Positions 39,301 through 47,989 of a stretch of DNA of 56,151 nucleotides are shown piece by piece. The notes under the pieces are model-generated. The model saw only the letters and a program-made list of their open reading frames with translations, had not been told where the DNA came from and did no database searches. The stretch's first letter is position 1, and every line of letters begins with the position of its first letter. The position numbers and the translations under genes were made by a program. Origin of the DNA: Helochares maculicollis (taxonomy: Eukaryota; Arthropoda; Insecta; Coleoptera; Hydrophilidae); NCBI GenBank assembly GCA_033557835.1, contig JAWQRO010000113.1, forward strand, positions 1 to 56,151, written 5' to 3'.

Positions 39301-42300
39301 GCTTCCACATTTTACCTTTCGACAACCCTCGTCTTCAGTCAACTTTGAGAGCCAGATCTCCGCAACATAAAAGGGAATGGACACTCCAGCTGAAGCGTGT
39401 AATCTTGGAAAACTACAGTGCAGTAATCCCTAGTCATGCTCGTCAATTGGTAATGCAGCTCGGTCAGGACATCGTTGCTGATGTTGGTAGGTGTAACTTT
39501 GCTTTTACAAAGGTGGTAGTTGGTTTTATGTTTTTAATTGCAAATTTACAGATAAGAAATATGACAAAATGCAGTGTCTCGAAATATCAGAGCCAAGTGC
39601 AGTGCTTAACTATAACACACTTTAATATGCCCTAAAGAATATATGAGTATGAACTGTAAAGAAGGAAGAAAATTACTAAAGCTAAAAAGCAATGTGATAA
39701 TTAATTTATAATCAGTATTTATTTTTTTCTAATTTAAATAGTTAACTATACCAAATATGAAATAACCTTGATCTCACAGTCTTTTATTAATCATTTATTT
39801 ATGTTATTTTAATAAATTTTTATATAAACACTATATATGTTTTATTTCTTTCTAATTATTGGGACAGCATCTGTTATGACTATAATGGGGACTAAATGTA
39901 AAATTTATTTTATAATTGCTAATGTCTATCGTTAAGTCTTTGATGTTTGCTATTCCATTTAGTAAAAATTTAATTAAACTGTGTATTTCTTTCGTTTGAA
40001 AGATCCTTCCTTTTCGAAATAGGACAAATCTTAGATTCAGTAGAGAAAATAACATTCATAAAGTTAGAGCTTTGAGTTCAGTAGAAGGCTTAAATAGTAA
40101 GTACAATTTTTAATAAATCTATGCGCTTTAAAATAGCAATAAAATGAAGCTTAAAATTTAATTGCGTTTAAGCACATTTGCTTGACAATATTATTATATT
40201 TCTCAAATTAATACCAACTTGTATATACATAGCTTGCAATCATTTCTCATTGCTTAAAAATTAAAGCACAGCTTTCGAATCAATTAATTTTTACTAGCTT
40301 AAGAAATCATAGAACAATAATATTATAAATAAGATACAACCCATATTTTTAGTATCTTTGCAGAAAAATAAATGTTTATCGTACAGCACTTAATACTGTT
40401 TGTCTAATTCTTAGTATTCTTAATCATGCAAACTTAAGTATTTCATAACAATTTTTGGAATTTTCTTACTTTACTGCATATATTTACATTAATACAAATG
40501 TAACTGAGTAACAAGCTATATTTCAAAAGGCTACACAATATTTCTTCCTATTAGGTTTCATAGTTTAAATTTAATTTTAATAGTCACTTGAAAAAAGACA
40601 ATTATATAAATTATGAAAGGAAATAAGATGGAAAGTTTTGAAACTAGTTTTCTATGAACTCAAAGTTCAAGTTCACTATATGTTAATGTTGCAACTTCAG
40701 TTTGACTGTTATATGAATATAAATAATATTTTTGGTGAATTTGGAATAAAAAATAATCAAGTAAGAAATTAACACTAGCACCAAAAAGTAAAGTATTCAT
40801 ATAGATGTAAAATGAATGATGTATTCAGGATAAATTATATCCCAAAAAAAACAAAAATTAACAATTAAACAAAACAAACATATAGACATTTCAAATTATA
40901 ATAGTATATAATGCTAATGAAGCTTGTCGTCTATAGATAATCAGCAATAAAAAAAACTTACTTCACCTATTGTATAGGGTTTTCAAAAACACGGAAAATT
41001 GTTGTTAACCAGAATCTGTAAATTCACATCAGTATATTCAGGAATTCATATAAGATTTTCAATTGAATTTTTTTCTAAAAATCTACTTTAATCCTCAAAT
41101 ACAAAATAAATGGTAATATTGCTGCTCTAGAAAGAATCTATGACCCAGTGAGACCAGCCAACCAATATATTGACAATGGGGATTTTAATATTAATTATAT
41201 TGGGATCAAATTTTTAATAAGGATAACAAAAGGCATACACTTCAAAATTATTCTTGTTCACACCACAGTTATGTATTTGAAATCAAACGAAAACATATGT
41301 TACAACTATTGAAAAACAAAAGTACTATTTTGTTTTTGATATGTCATAAATGACTTCAGCAATATAATTAATATAGAACATAATATAATTAAATTAATTC
41401 TATTTTATAATGTTGAATGGGAATATTATAAACTCATGCCATAAATTTTACTGCCCTTTGCAAAACTATTTAGTTGAATAAAAATTCTATTTATTAGAAA
41501 TTTAGCCATTACAAATTAAGAATAATTTGTATTGATCAAGTAATACTGATTAAAAGCAAAACCCTTAAATTATATTTTTCTTTATAGAGAGCACAAACGA
41601 GCGCTGGTCGCCTTTGAAACAGTATTCTACGCCTCAATATTTAGAACGTCGTAGTCGAATTCGGAATTCAAGAGATCTAACAAATCGTCGAAGTGCCTCT
41701 CAAGACCGATTTCCTTCTTTGACGCGATGGCGGCGAAAATCTGAGCCATTTGATATCCAACAGTACAATACGAAAACAGTTCCAAGGAAAATTACAAAAA
41801 TCAAGAAAACCAAAGATATGAGAGCGAAATTTTACACTGAGCTTTCCGATTCGGAAAATTATGAGGTTGTTTGCGAATCAACTGATAGCCTGAATGTTAA
41901 AGACTGTGACAACAAATTGAGTGCGACCTGCGAGGACATCGAAGAGAGTTGCCTGGAAAATGAAGCTCAAGTCGCTAGCACAACTTTAGAACAAGTAGTT
42001 TCAGATTTATTAATGCAAAATCAAGACTTTCAAAAAATACTAAATAGACGAAAAAATATCAGGGACAGTGAACCGGGTCCGGGGATATGGAGAAAACCAG
42101 AGAGTGAAAATCTACCTCCCAAATCAGATTCTTTACCTAGGTCGTTTCAATTGAATGAACAAGGTGCAGTCAAAAGTGAATCCGCTGCCTCTTTGGAAAC
42201 AAAAGTTCCTGATGTTGAAATTGAAGAAGAAGACTTGTAAGTCCTACTTATTTGATTTTAGTAAATTTAACTCTTCCAATAATTATAATCATAAATATAA

Positions 42301-43840
42301 ATTTCATTGCTAATCTTAAATTACTTTTTTTATTTTAATTATTTTGTTTATTATAAACTTGCCTCCCAAACCCTTTAAAACTAGTGTCACTATTTTAAAA
42401 ATTACATTTAACAGGAACAACCAAAAGAATTGTGGGAAATGATGATTTTTTCAGAAAATTGTCAGGTAAGATAAAAGGGATTGGTGAACACTTGCATAGC
42501 TACAGTAGTTTCCCTGTACCATACTCAACTGATTTAATAGTCCAGCTGTTGTCATTTCTTTATGAAAATCACTTTTGTTTGACTTTTGTTTGTTTTTCTT
42601 AAATTTTCTTTATATATTTAACATCCTCATGGTGGTGATCATGTAGCGACAATGTTTTAATTAACCGCATTTGCATTTGCACATTTTTTACGTAATGGAA
42701 CAGTATTAATTTTTTTAAAAATCTTATATTTAGTAAAATAAATAATTTCTTTGTTTTATTTACAGCGATGATTCAATTTTGGAGAAAGACGAACATCCAG
42801 AACACAAGATTTACAGGAAATCTACAATTCGATTCAGCTTGCTGCAGCGTTTCCGTGCTATGATTTCAGAAGAACAGAAGAAGAGTATAAAATTACCGAC
42901 TTACAAACAAGGCTCTAAAAGTATGGGTGCTAAAATTGCCAATCCAGACTATGCAGATCCACAAAAACTATTTCCTTACTCTCCATCTGCAACGCCATCT
43001 GCTAGTCAAATAAATTTAGCTGAAGAACCAAACAATTCTTTAGTAGATACGGATGTTTGTGATTTAATTGGAGAACCGGAAGACCTAGACTTGTCCCTCA
43101 ATGAAAATGAAGTACTTAATGAATTTGATAGGCGATTAAGGATATCAAAAGATCTTGCTAGTAATTCCCAACCTGTTGACACAGGTCAGGTTTCTCCTAC
43201 AAAGTCAAAATCTACTCGTTTAGGAAAATTTCCAACCATGCCACAAATCACAACCACCGAATGCAAAGATAATGATTTACTCCATTCTTCCAAGAGTTTA
43301 GACAGTTACTATGAAAGTATCATGGAGAAAAATCTGAGCGACGGTGAAAATGTATCAGATGATTATGGTAGTGCATCAGAAAATAGCATATCATCTAATT
43401 TCAGTCAACAACTTAACATATCTCAAGATACCTTAATTAAAGAAGCAAACACTGACCTTAATAAAGAGGAAAAGTTAAAACCTATTTTAAAAAGGCCTAC
43501 TAAAGCTCCACCTCCAATTCCAGTAAAACCTGCTAGATTATCAAACAGTTTCAATCTAAGTTGTAACAATAAAATTACAGAAATTATTTCCGCAGATACC
43601 CAAAGTATATGCAAAAGCAAAAGTGATAATAGTTGGTTCGAATATAGCATAAATTCAAATAACAAACAAAGTACAATTAATGGCAATAATGTAGTTAGCA
43701 ATTTTTTCAAAAAAGAAAGCATTTCCAAGAGAATAAACATTAGTAGCAGTTGCAACACTGTGGCTCAATGCGAGACCAGTGTTAGAGAAAATGTACAGGC
43801 TAAAGGATGGGTAAAAATGATAGTAGATAGGTTTGAATGA
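23583..43840 (+). CDS. PLEKHG-family RhoGEF (DH-PH), eight coding exons
   Basis: The spliced product predicts a ~1,220-residue cytoplasmic guanine nucleotide exchange factor that would activate Rho-family GTPases. Coding exons are 23566-24317, 26944-27121, 31020-31135, 37896-37993, 38615-39194, 39255-39486, 41588-42236 and 42766-43840. All have GT-AG borders and their phases (0,1,0,2,0,1,2) join without a stop. In order: a low-complexity Ser/Asn-rich N-terminus (1-305), a DH domain (about 323-497) with [20 protein letters not shown], a PH domain (about 520-628) from GELIAEGTFRV to REWTLQLKRVILEN, an RRKSEP motif (695-700), and a disordered tail with a proline-rich PPPIPVKPAR (about 1111-1120). 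The helix after DH (MKKKHEHDLRVQEIQ), WPGPDLT and CSNLMLLE are typical of PLEKHG1/2/3. The start at 23583 is the first in-frame Met; the exon is open through its acceptor, so extra N-terminal residues are possible. Confidence 0.93.
24318..26943 (+). other. RhoGEF intron 1
   Basis: The intron runs from GTAAGTTTCC to TTTTACTTTGTTCCAG. It is AT-rich and, apart from a 24-bp minisatellite near its 3' end (26700-26871), contains nothing recognised. Confidence 0.8.
26700..26871. repeat. 24-bp minisatellite, about seven diverged units
   Basis: Units of the form GTGCAATNATGCAANATATGCATA recur every 24 bases, starting near 26700, 26724, 26748, 26772, 26796, 26820 and 26844. Central units are best conserved and the outer ones diverge. 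Because 24 is a multiple of three, one frame reads as 8-residue repeats (SAIIQDVH, GAIMQNMH, SASLQDTF, DATTQVLF). That frame is not in phase with coding exon 2, so I treat the array as intronic rather than coding. Confidence 0.85.
26944..27121 (+). CDS. RhoGEF coding exon 2 (Ser-rich linker)
   Basis: The exon is bounded by TTCCAG|GTTCCT and CCAAG|GTAATT, enters in phase 0 and leaves in phase 1. It encodes a Ser/Gly-rich segment, VPSESSVGSTTSS...SLGSCSSSGSSG, then SAYMASAESLDSDPEPTGSQ, with several Ser followed by acidic residues suggesting phosphorylation sites. It is less AT-rich than the flanking introns, consistent with being coding. Confidence 0.85.
27640..28040 (-). mobile_element. Mariner relic, C-terminal part, different lineage
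   Basis: The minus strand shows ELATMARLHEILFKLLSHS followed by LYSPDSTPGDFYL, the degenerate counterpart of the YSPDLAPSDFFLF block that holds the third catalytic Asp. Then come diverged C-terminal traces (GTEILEKRxNELKE). No terminal repeats were found and there are numerous stops, so it is a truncated old copy sitting antisense inside a host intron. The wording around MARLHE differs from the other mariners here, so it belongs to another lineage. Confidence 0.7.
28345..28454. repeat. Imperfect tandem duplication, 63-bp period
   Basis: TCTAATATGTTAAGTAACGATATG...TTATATTCTCAAC (28345-28391) recurs at 28408-28454 with a few substitutions, separated by a short unrelated spacer. It lies in intron 2. 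Confidence 0.85.
31020..31135 (+). CDS. RhoGEF coding exon 3 (start of DH domain)
   Basis: The exon is bounded by TTCCTGCAG|GATCTG and ATTCAG|GTAAGC. It completes a split Gly codon and ends in phase 0. It encodes SADSGIAEQPNMSPDQRVLLE and then VVDSEAVYVSDLRQVIQ, the conserved first helix of a DH domain (E..Y..DL pattern, contacting the switch regions of the GTPase in known structures). This is the most GC-rich exon of the gene. Confidence 0.92.
31136..37895 (+). other. RhoGEF intron 3 (6.8 kb)
   Basis: This is the longest intron, running from GTAAGC to TTACTATTTCAG, and it separates the first DH helix from the rest of the domain. It is AT-rich. Two minus-strand frames, 32832-33182 (116 codons) and 34002-34325 (107 codons), have no recognisable domain and no supporting context. 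No transposon was recognised. Confidence 0.7.
37896..37993 (+). CDS. RhoGEF coding exon 4 (DH domain)
   Basis: The exon is bounded by ACTATTTCAG|GGCTAC and AACAA|GTAAGA, enters phase 0 and leaves phase 2. It encodes GYLEPWRSDPNCALQQQIPHL and FSNLEQIYEFN; the LF.NLE.IY pattern is the classic conserved helix of DH domains. At 98 bp it is short, but the phases and family pattern make it secure. Confidence 0.92.
37994..38614 (+). other. RhoGEF intron 4
   Basis: This 621-bp AT-rich intron runs from GTAAGA to TTTGTATTTAG. No features were seen inside it. Confidence 0.8.
38615..39194 (+). CDS. RhoGEF coding exon 5 (main DH body and PH start)
   Basis: The exon is bounded by GTATTTAG|GTCATT and ATCATG|GTAAGT, enters phase 2 and leaves phase 0. 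It encodes the bulk of the DH domain, including [29 protein letters not shown] (the most conserved DH helix, with the KPVQR..KY signature), THINNMKKKHEHDLRVQEIQ, and the start of the PH domain, WPGPDLTTLGELIAEGTFRV then RRHVFLFDKLLLMAK. The LFDK motif is the typical PH third/fourth strand of Dbl-family factors. There are no internal anomalies. Confidence 0.96.
39255..39486 (+). CDS. RhoGEF coding exon 6 (rest of PH domain)
   Basis: It follows a very short 60-bp intron (39195-39254, TATTTTGCAG acceptor) and leaves in phase 1 at GATGTTG|GTAGGT. It encodes CSNLMLLEQVKGEPLCFHIL and the C-terminal PH helix HKREWTLQLKRVILENYSA, with the invariant Trp, then IPSHARQLVMQLGQD. An alternative donor four bases downstream (GTAG|GTGTAA) would shift the frame, so the first donor is preferred. 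It joins exon 7 cleanly as VADVESTNERWSP. Confidence 0.93.
39487..41587 (+). other. RhoGEF intron 6
   Basis: This is a 2.1-kb, very AT-rich intron with many poly-A and poly-T runs, ending in TTTTCTTTATAG. No exon or transposon was recognised in it. Confidence 0.8.
41588..42236 (+). CDS. RhoGEF coding exon 7 (basic region, RRKSEP motif)
   Basis: The exon is bounded by CTTTATAG|AGAGCA and GACTT|GTAAGT, enters phase 1 and leaves phase 2. It encodes an Arg-rich stretch (YLERRSRIRNSRDLTNRRSA) and WRRKSEPFDI. The RR-x-SEP pattern also occurs C-terminal to the PH domain in vertebrate PLEKHG proteins (established knowledge) and resembles a basophilic-kinase/14-3-3 site. A helical, acidic patch then leads to ASTTLEQVVSDLLMQNQDFQ and PGIWRKPESENLPPKSDSLP. 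The segment is otherwise predicted disordered. Confidence 0.92.
42237..42765 (+). other. RhoGEF intron 7
   Basis: This 529-bp intron runs from GTAAGT to TTTATTTACAG. It contains one exon-like 51-bp segment (42415-42465) flanked by consensus splice signals, listed separately. Confidence 0.75.
42415..42465 (+). other. Candidate 51-bp cassette (poison) exon
   Basis: The segment is preceded by ATTTAACAG and followed by GTAAGA, so it looks like a real small exon. In the phase supplied by exon 7 it reads NNQKNCGK then TGA, which would end the protein soon after residue 862 and remove the 358-residue tail. A different frame reads EQPKELWEMMIFSENCQ without stop, but that frame cannot connect to exon 7 or exon 8. 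It is either an alternative terminating exon or a decoy. Confidence 0.3.
42766..43840 (+). CDS. RhoGEF last coding exon (disordered tail, SH3 ligand)
   Basis: The acceptor is TTTATTTACAG|CGATGA; it completes a Phe codon and runs open to TGA at 43838-43840. The segment starts with a basic, helical stretch (RKSTIRFSLLQRFRAMISEE), continues as Ser/Asn/Asp-rich disordered sequence (LGKFPTMPQITTTE, SKSLDSYYESIMEK), and contains RPTKAPPPIPVKPARL, a class II (PxxPxR) SH3-binding candidate. It ends AKGWVKMIVDRFE. No further domain was recognised. The tail probably recruits partners or regulates the exchange factor. Confidence 0.9.
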
Positions 43841-45715
43841 CATAGAAGTAATTAATAGTTTTATAGTCAATGGTTGAACTTTTTATATAAATCAATAGAT
43901 ACCAAAGATAATGACCAATTTCATCAACACTAAAGCATATTAATTAAAGTAATGGCAGAACATTTATTAATAATGGGAGGACCACAATAAAGAGCTTTCG
44001 TCTGAACTGTACACATAATCAAGTTAGAGATAAATATATATATATGCTATGAAATAATGGAATCGAACACATTTAAATATTTTGTTGCATAAATAACTAT
44101 TTATGCACACAAGCAAAAATAAATATTGGTAGGCAAATTTAGTATATAAATAGATAACAATTAATACTTCATAAATCTAAAATATATTATCAGTTAGTCT
44201 TTCAAATGTTTATTACTGTTAGACTAGAAGTCTCTTTACAACAAGTTAAAGACAATATTTTAGTAGATTATAAAGTTATGCAAGACTTGTTAGCTATTTG
44301 AGAAGAACAAAAAGATCAGGTTACTGAATTAAACGAATATACAATATTTTTATAAACTTTACCTTTAAGTACCTTAGTAGGTTGATTTATTTAAAAAATG
44401 CAGTCATGTTTGCCTGATGCTAAAAAGATTAATAGACAGCAATGAAATCATATTATCAGCTTGCTTGTTGACCTTCTTAATATTGTGCCTAAATATACTA
44501 CATGACGATGAAAATCAACTGCTGGAGCATTTATTGTACAAAGAAGTAGCCTTCTCAAAAGTCGTGACATGTTCAAACCACATCGTCACTCCAAGGCTTT
44601 ATAATTATTACCACACGTTTGTAATGCCGTTAAAGATATGTTCTCACCTAAGAAACAAACAGCAGTATTTTGATTTTTTACCAATTTGTGCATGAAACAA
44701 AATTACAATGTTATTGATGCATTTTTGTCAATATATAAATTGAATTAGAAAAAAAGAACAACTTGCTATCACCAAAATATATTTGAACAATTAAGAATAT
44801 CATTTGAATCTGTCATTTACGGTTTCTATTCGCAAATAGCCAACACAATTTGTATATCAAAATACAACTCTAGATGTAATGTTAGCGTTGACTATAAAAT
44901 AATAAATATAAAATAAAATATTTGTTCCAAGTGCTATTTTGATGGCTGTTTTTTATTTAGTTATATTACATTCAATGAATGCAATTTAATTGCTTAATAT
45001 TTCCTCTTCAGTGTATTGAACACTATTGTTACTGCAGCATACAATGAAAAGGAATCTATTTGTAAATATATTTAAATTGTTAAAATTTAATAACTATTTA
45101 ATTAGCAATTTTCATCTTAATAAAGAGCTATATTATTACATATTTATTTTGAAAATGTTTGTCATATGTGCCAAATATTTTAAGAGTAATATTTTAATAG
45201 TAATTTAAATTATTTTCAATGAAATAATCATTGTACATATATATATATTAGTTTTGTAAAATATTTACCGAGTAATAAATCAATTAATTATGGGGATTTA
45301 TTTTTGTTTCCTACCTGATTGTTTAACTATTCTTCTGACTGCTACTGAGGGTGGAGTTGACAAGGTCTAATCAAAATTGCTTGCATACATATAATAGAAA
45401 TTGTAAAATTTACTTACAATTTTATATAGACCTAAAAAAACTGAAAGCATAGTGATAATACCACATTTTAAGCTTATTCAAACAATATTTATTCAATATA
45501 AATTCTCATACATTTTTTATTATAAAATATTTTTTAGTTTTCCAATATGAATTTGAAAAATTATAAAAAATAGCTTGAAGTTAGAAAATATATATTCTAA
45601 TGTTTTATCTGCTATGTATACATATGTAATTGTATAATTTCTACTTCATATGAGTTTCGTTATTACTGAACATATTAACATTCAAATATGTTTCATGTCA
45701 GTAATAAGTGTGTGT
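43841..45715 (+). other. RhoGEF 3' UTR and AT-rich downstream flank
   Basis: The first polyadenylation hexamer lies 146 bp after the stop codon; more follow at 44118 and around 44900. The rest is extremely AT-rich with no recognised gene. A 92-codon frame at 44417-44695 and a 60-codon frame at 45026-45208 are Leu/Ile/Phe/Tyr-rich chance-type frames. Confidence 0.6.
43986..43991 (+). terminator. Polyadenylation signal AATAAA of the RhoGEF gene
   Basis: A canonical AATAAA lies 146 bp downstream of the RhoGEF stop, followed by a GT-rich stretch. Another AATAAA at 44118-44123 could give a longer 3' UTR. Confidence 0.5.
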
Positions 45716-45746
45716 ATGTATATATATATATCATCATCATCATCAT

Positions 45747-45790
<44 letters not shown>
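45716..45790. repeat. Compound TA/TCA microsatellite
   Basis: A short (TA)n run, about eight TCA trinucleotides, and then a long (TA)n run end against the right-hand end of the inverted dispersed element. The same TA-then-TCA pattern recurs at 46657 and 53447, where it leads into a conserved repeat body. Confidence 0.95.
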
Positions 45791-45791
<1 letters not shown>

Positions 45792-45793
45792 GA

Positions 45794-46633
45794 GCCTGTT
45801 TCAAAATTAAGTTACAAAACTTTAAAGGTGATAGATATAAGAAATAATAAGTAATAGGTTTTTGTTTGCATTTTGGGGCATAATTAGTAACCGTAATATA
45901 TATATATATATATAATAATTTAAAAGAATCACCTTCTTGTTTACGCTTGAAGTATCTGGTCTTGAAACTGACCCAATAATAATAAAAGAAACCTTGAAAA
46001 GAAATAACGAGCGAAAAAAGCTAGCAGCCCAATAAATTTCAACCAGCGCCACATGTTTGGTTGGATTGCATGCATTTCAATTTGTTTTTAATACATTATT
46101 TACTATTACGTAACTTAGCTAAACTTTTCTATATGGCTTCTTCAACGGAAGACATATTTACTTATATGCAAATCATCTGAACTTACTAAGCACGAAACAA
46201 AAAAAACCATCATTTTATTGTAAACAAGGTGATAAAAATAAAATTAAAGTGCAATAAATTTACAACCACAGATTCTTTCGAGGTAAAGTTCGATCTCCAG
46301 TTCAAAAAACAACACGGTCCAATACAATTTTACTTAAATGGTTGTTTATGTTCATTTTTCTGTCTTTATGTTATTAGGAAGATTTTGTGTTCAGATCTAA
46401 TGCTTTGTTTTGATTGTGACGGTGGTATTTTTATAGAGATAAAGGTAACATTAGTTTGCGATGTATGATGTAATCTTCTTTCTTGCGGCAGAAGATAGTC
46501 ATTCAATGTTTATTTATGTTCTTTTTCGGTTCTTCTTTGATAAGGATGGTTTTGCGATATGAAAAAGTTTAATCTCGAGGTTTTGAAGGATCTAAGGACT
46601 TGTTTGATTGTGATGCCATAATTTTTATAGCAA
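45794..46633 (-). mobile_element. Non-autonomous dispersed element, copy 2 (inverted)
   Basis: On the minus strand this matches 486-1463 block by block over most of its length, ending in the AGCC/CAGGCT boundary at the 45794 side. It lacks about 220 bp present in copy 1 but carries sequence between GGTTGTAAATTTATTGC and AGCTAA that copy 1 has lost or replaced. An internal (TA)n expansion sits at 45897-45914. Both ends are bordered by TA/TCA microsatellites. No coding potential is present. Confidence 0.7.
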
Positions 46634-46656
46634 TAACGGTGCCGTTGTGTCTGCAT

Positions 46657-46809
46657 AATATATATATATATATATCATCATCATCATCATCATCATTTGC
46701 AGCTATTTCAACCCATATTGCAGGGTGTAGCCTCTTAATTTTTCTCTCTTTATTTTGTGTGATGTTACACAGTTGTCCTCTTTTGGCATCTTAGGTCTAA
46801 TTACCTTCA
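46657..46809 (+). repeat. Short interspersed repeat with TA/TCA head, copy 1
   Basis: A (TA)n and (TCA)n head leads into a body of ~130 bp (TTTGCAGCTATTTCAACCC ... TTGCAGGGTGTAGCC ... TGTGATGTTACACAGTTGTC ... GGCATCTTAGGTCT ... ATTACCTTCA). The same body occurs at 53465-53602 in the same orientation with only a poly-T length change and single-base differences. It contains a small palindrome-like TGTGATGTTACACA. A SINE or LINE-tail origin is possible. I cannot name the family. Confidence 0.85.
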
Positions 46810-46814
46810 TGTTA

Positions 46815-47743
46815 GAATTTCGATTATTTTGTGGCGTTATGTTGGTAGTCATGTCTCTCACTTATACCGACAAGTTCGGTCTGTTTGATGGTTCAGTTAA
46901 TTGTTGACAGCTGCTTTGCTTGCACTTGTTTTGGCTCGTCTTCGATTTTTACCTATTCAAAAAAATGGATCAAAGAACCTGTATCAAATTTTGCGAGAAA
47001 AACAAAATTGCGCGGATGCATTCTGAATGTTGAGTATGGCATACAGAGAAGCTTCCTTGGACTGAAGCAAAGTTTATCGGTAGTACAAAATGTTCTCAGA
47101 AGGCCGAGAAGATGTGAAAAAAAGCTCAATCATCTCAATGGAAGCTGCCGCACGAACCAAGACCGAATTAAGCGCGCCAAGTTCGGTCGACTGTGAAAGT
47201 TTTGCTTACCGTTTTCTTCGATTGCAGGGGCGTGGTGCATCGTGAGTTCTTGCCAAAAGGTAGAACGGTCAATAAGGAATATTACCTGCAAGTTATGCGC
47301 AATTTGCCTGAAGCAATCCGCCAGAAGCGCCCAGATTTGTGGAAGAACACAAATTTTCTTTTGCACCACGATAACGCCCCTGCTCACACATCGTTGCTTG
47401 TGTGCGACTTTTTGGCCAAAAACAATACACTAATGATACCGCAGCAACCATATTCCCCAGAGCTGCCACCCTGTGACTTTTTCTTATTCCTGAAACTAAA
47501 GAGGCCCATGAAAGGACGACGCTACGCTAATATTGACGAGATAAAGATGGCATCGAAAGAGGTGCTGAACAAGGAAAAGGAAAATGATTTTTTTAAGAGC
47601 GTCGAAGATTGGAAAAAACGTTGGCAGTAGTGTATAATGTCTCATGGGGATTTCTTTGAAGGGGACAAAATAGATATTCCTGAATAAATAAGTAATTTTT
47701 AAAAAAACACAAAATTCCCGATACTTTTTGAACACACCTCGTA
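46815..47743 (+). mobile_element. Mariner transposon (DD34D), 5' truncated, internal deletion
   Basis: Same family as 9556-10836. It lacks the 5' terminal repeat (homology begins at GAATTTCGATTA, directly after the preceding repeat) but keeps the 3' one (TTTTTGAACACACCTCGTA). Transposase traces start at ATG 46965 (MDQR..CIKFC), then after GREDVKK a deletion joins directly to AQSSQWKLPH, removing the first catalytic Asp block. The C-terminal catalytic part is still a long open frame (47193-47630) with NKEYYLQVMRNLPEAIRQ, DNAPAHTS and PPCDFFLF; 34 residues separate the two Asp. The early TGA after TLD-like sequence is shared with the other copy. It cannot encode a functional transposase. Confidence 0.92.
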
Positions 47744-47989
47744 TATATATTTACATACATTCATATACAAATAACATGAAATATGCTCCATTTCATACTT
47801 GACAACCTAATATATACTAGAATATATTATAATTTCCAGGCATATACTCGGTTGTTCATAAAATTGTCGTGTCGATAGGAAAGGGCGTTGCTACTTGCCT
47901 ATAGTTTGTAATGTTGGTACACTCTTCATATGAACGTATGTCAATCTGTCCATTGATTCTATGTTTACATGCCGTTCAGTAACGACGTG

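Noticed and set aside
42415..42465. Reading the cassette as coding EQPKELWEMMIFSENCQ inside the main protein
   Set aside because: Exon 7 ends in phase 2 and exon 8 starts in phase 2, so this frame cannot connect to either side; only the stop-containing frame can.
44417..44695. 92-codon frame downstream of the RhoGEF stop
   Set aside because: It lies in AT-rich 3' flank, is Leu/Ile/His-rich without motif, and has no consensus splice connection to the gene.
45716..45790. CRISPR-like or coding interpretation of the TCA repeats
   Set aside because: It is a plain compound TA/TCA microsatellite with no spacers; the Ser/Ile-Tyr frames are artefacts of the repeat.
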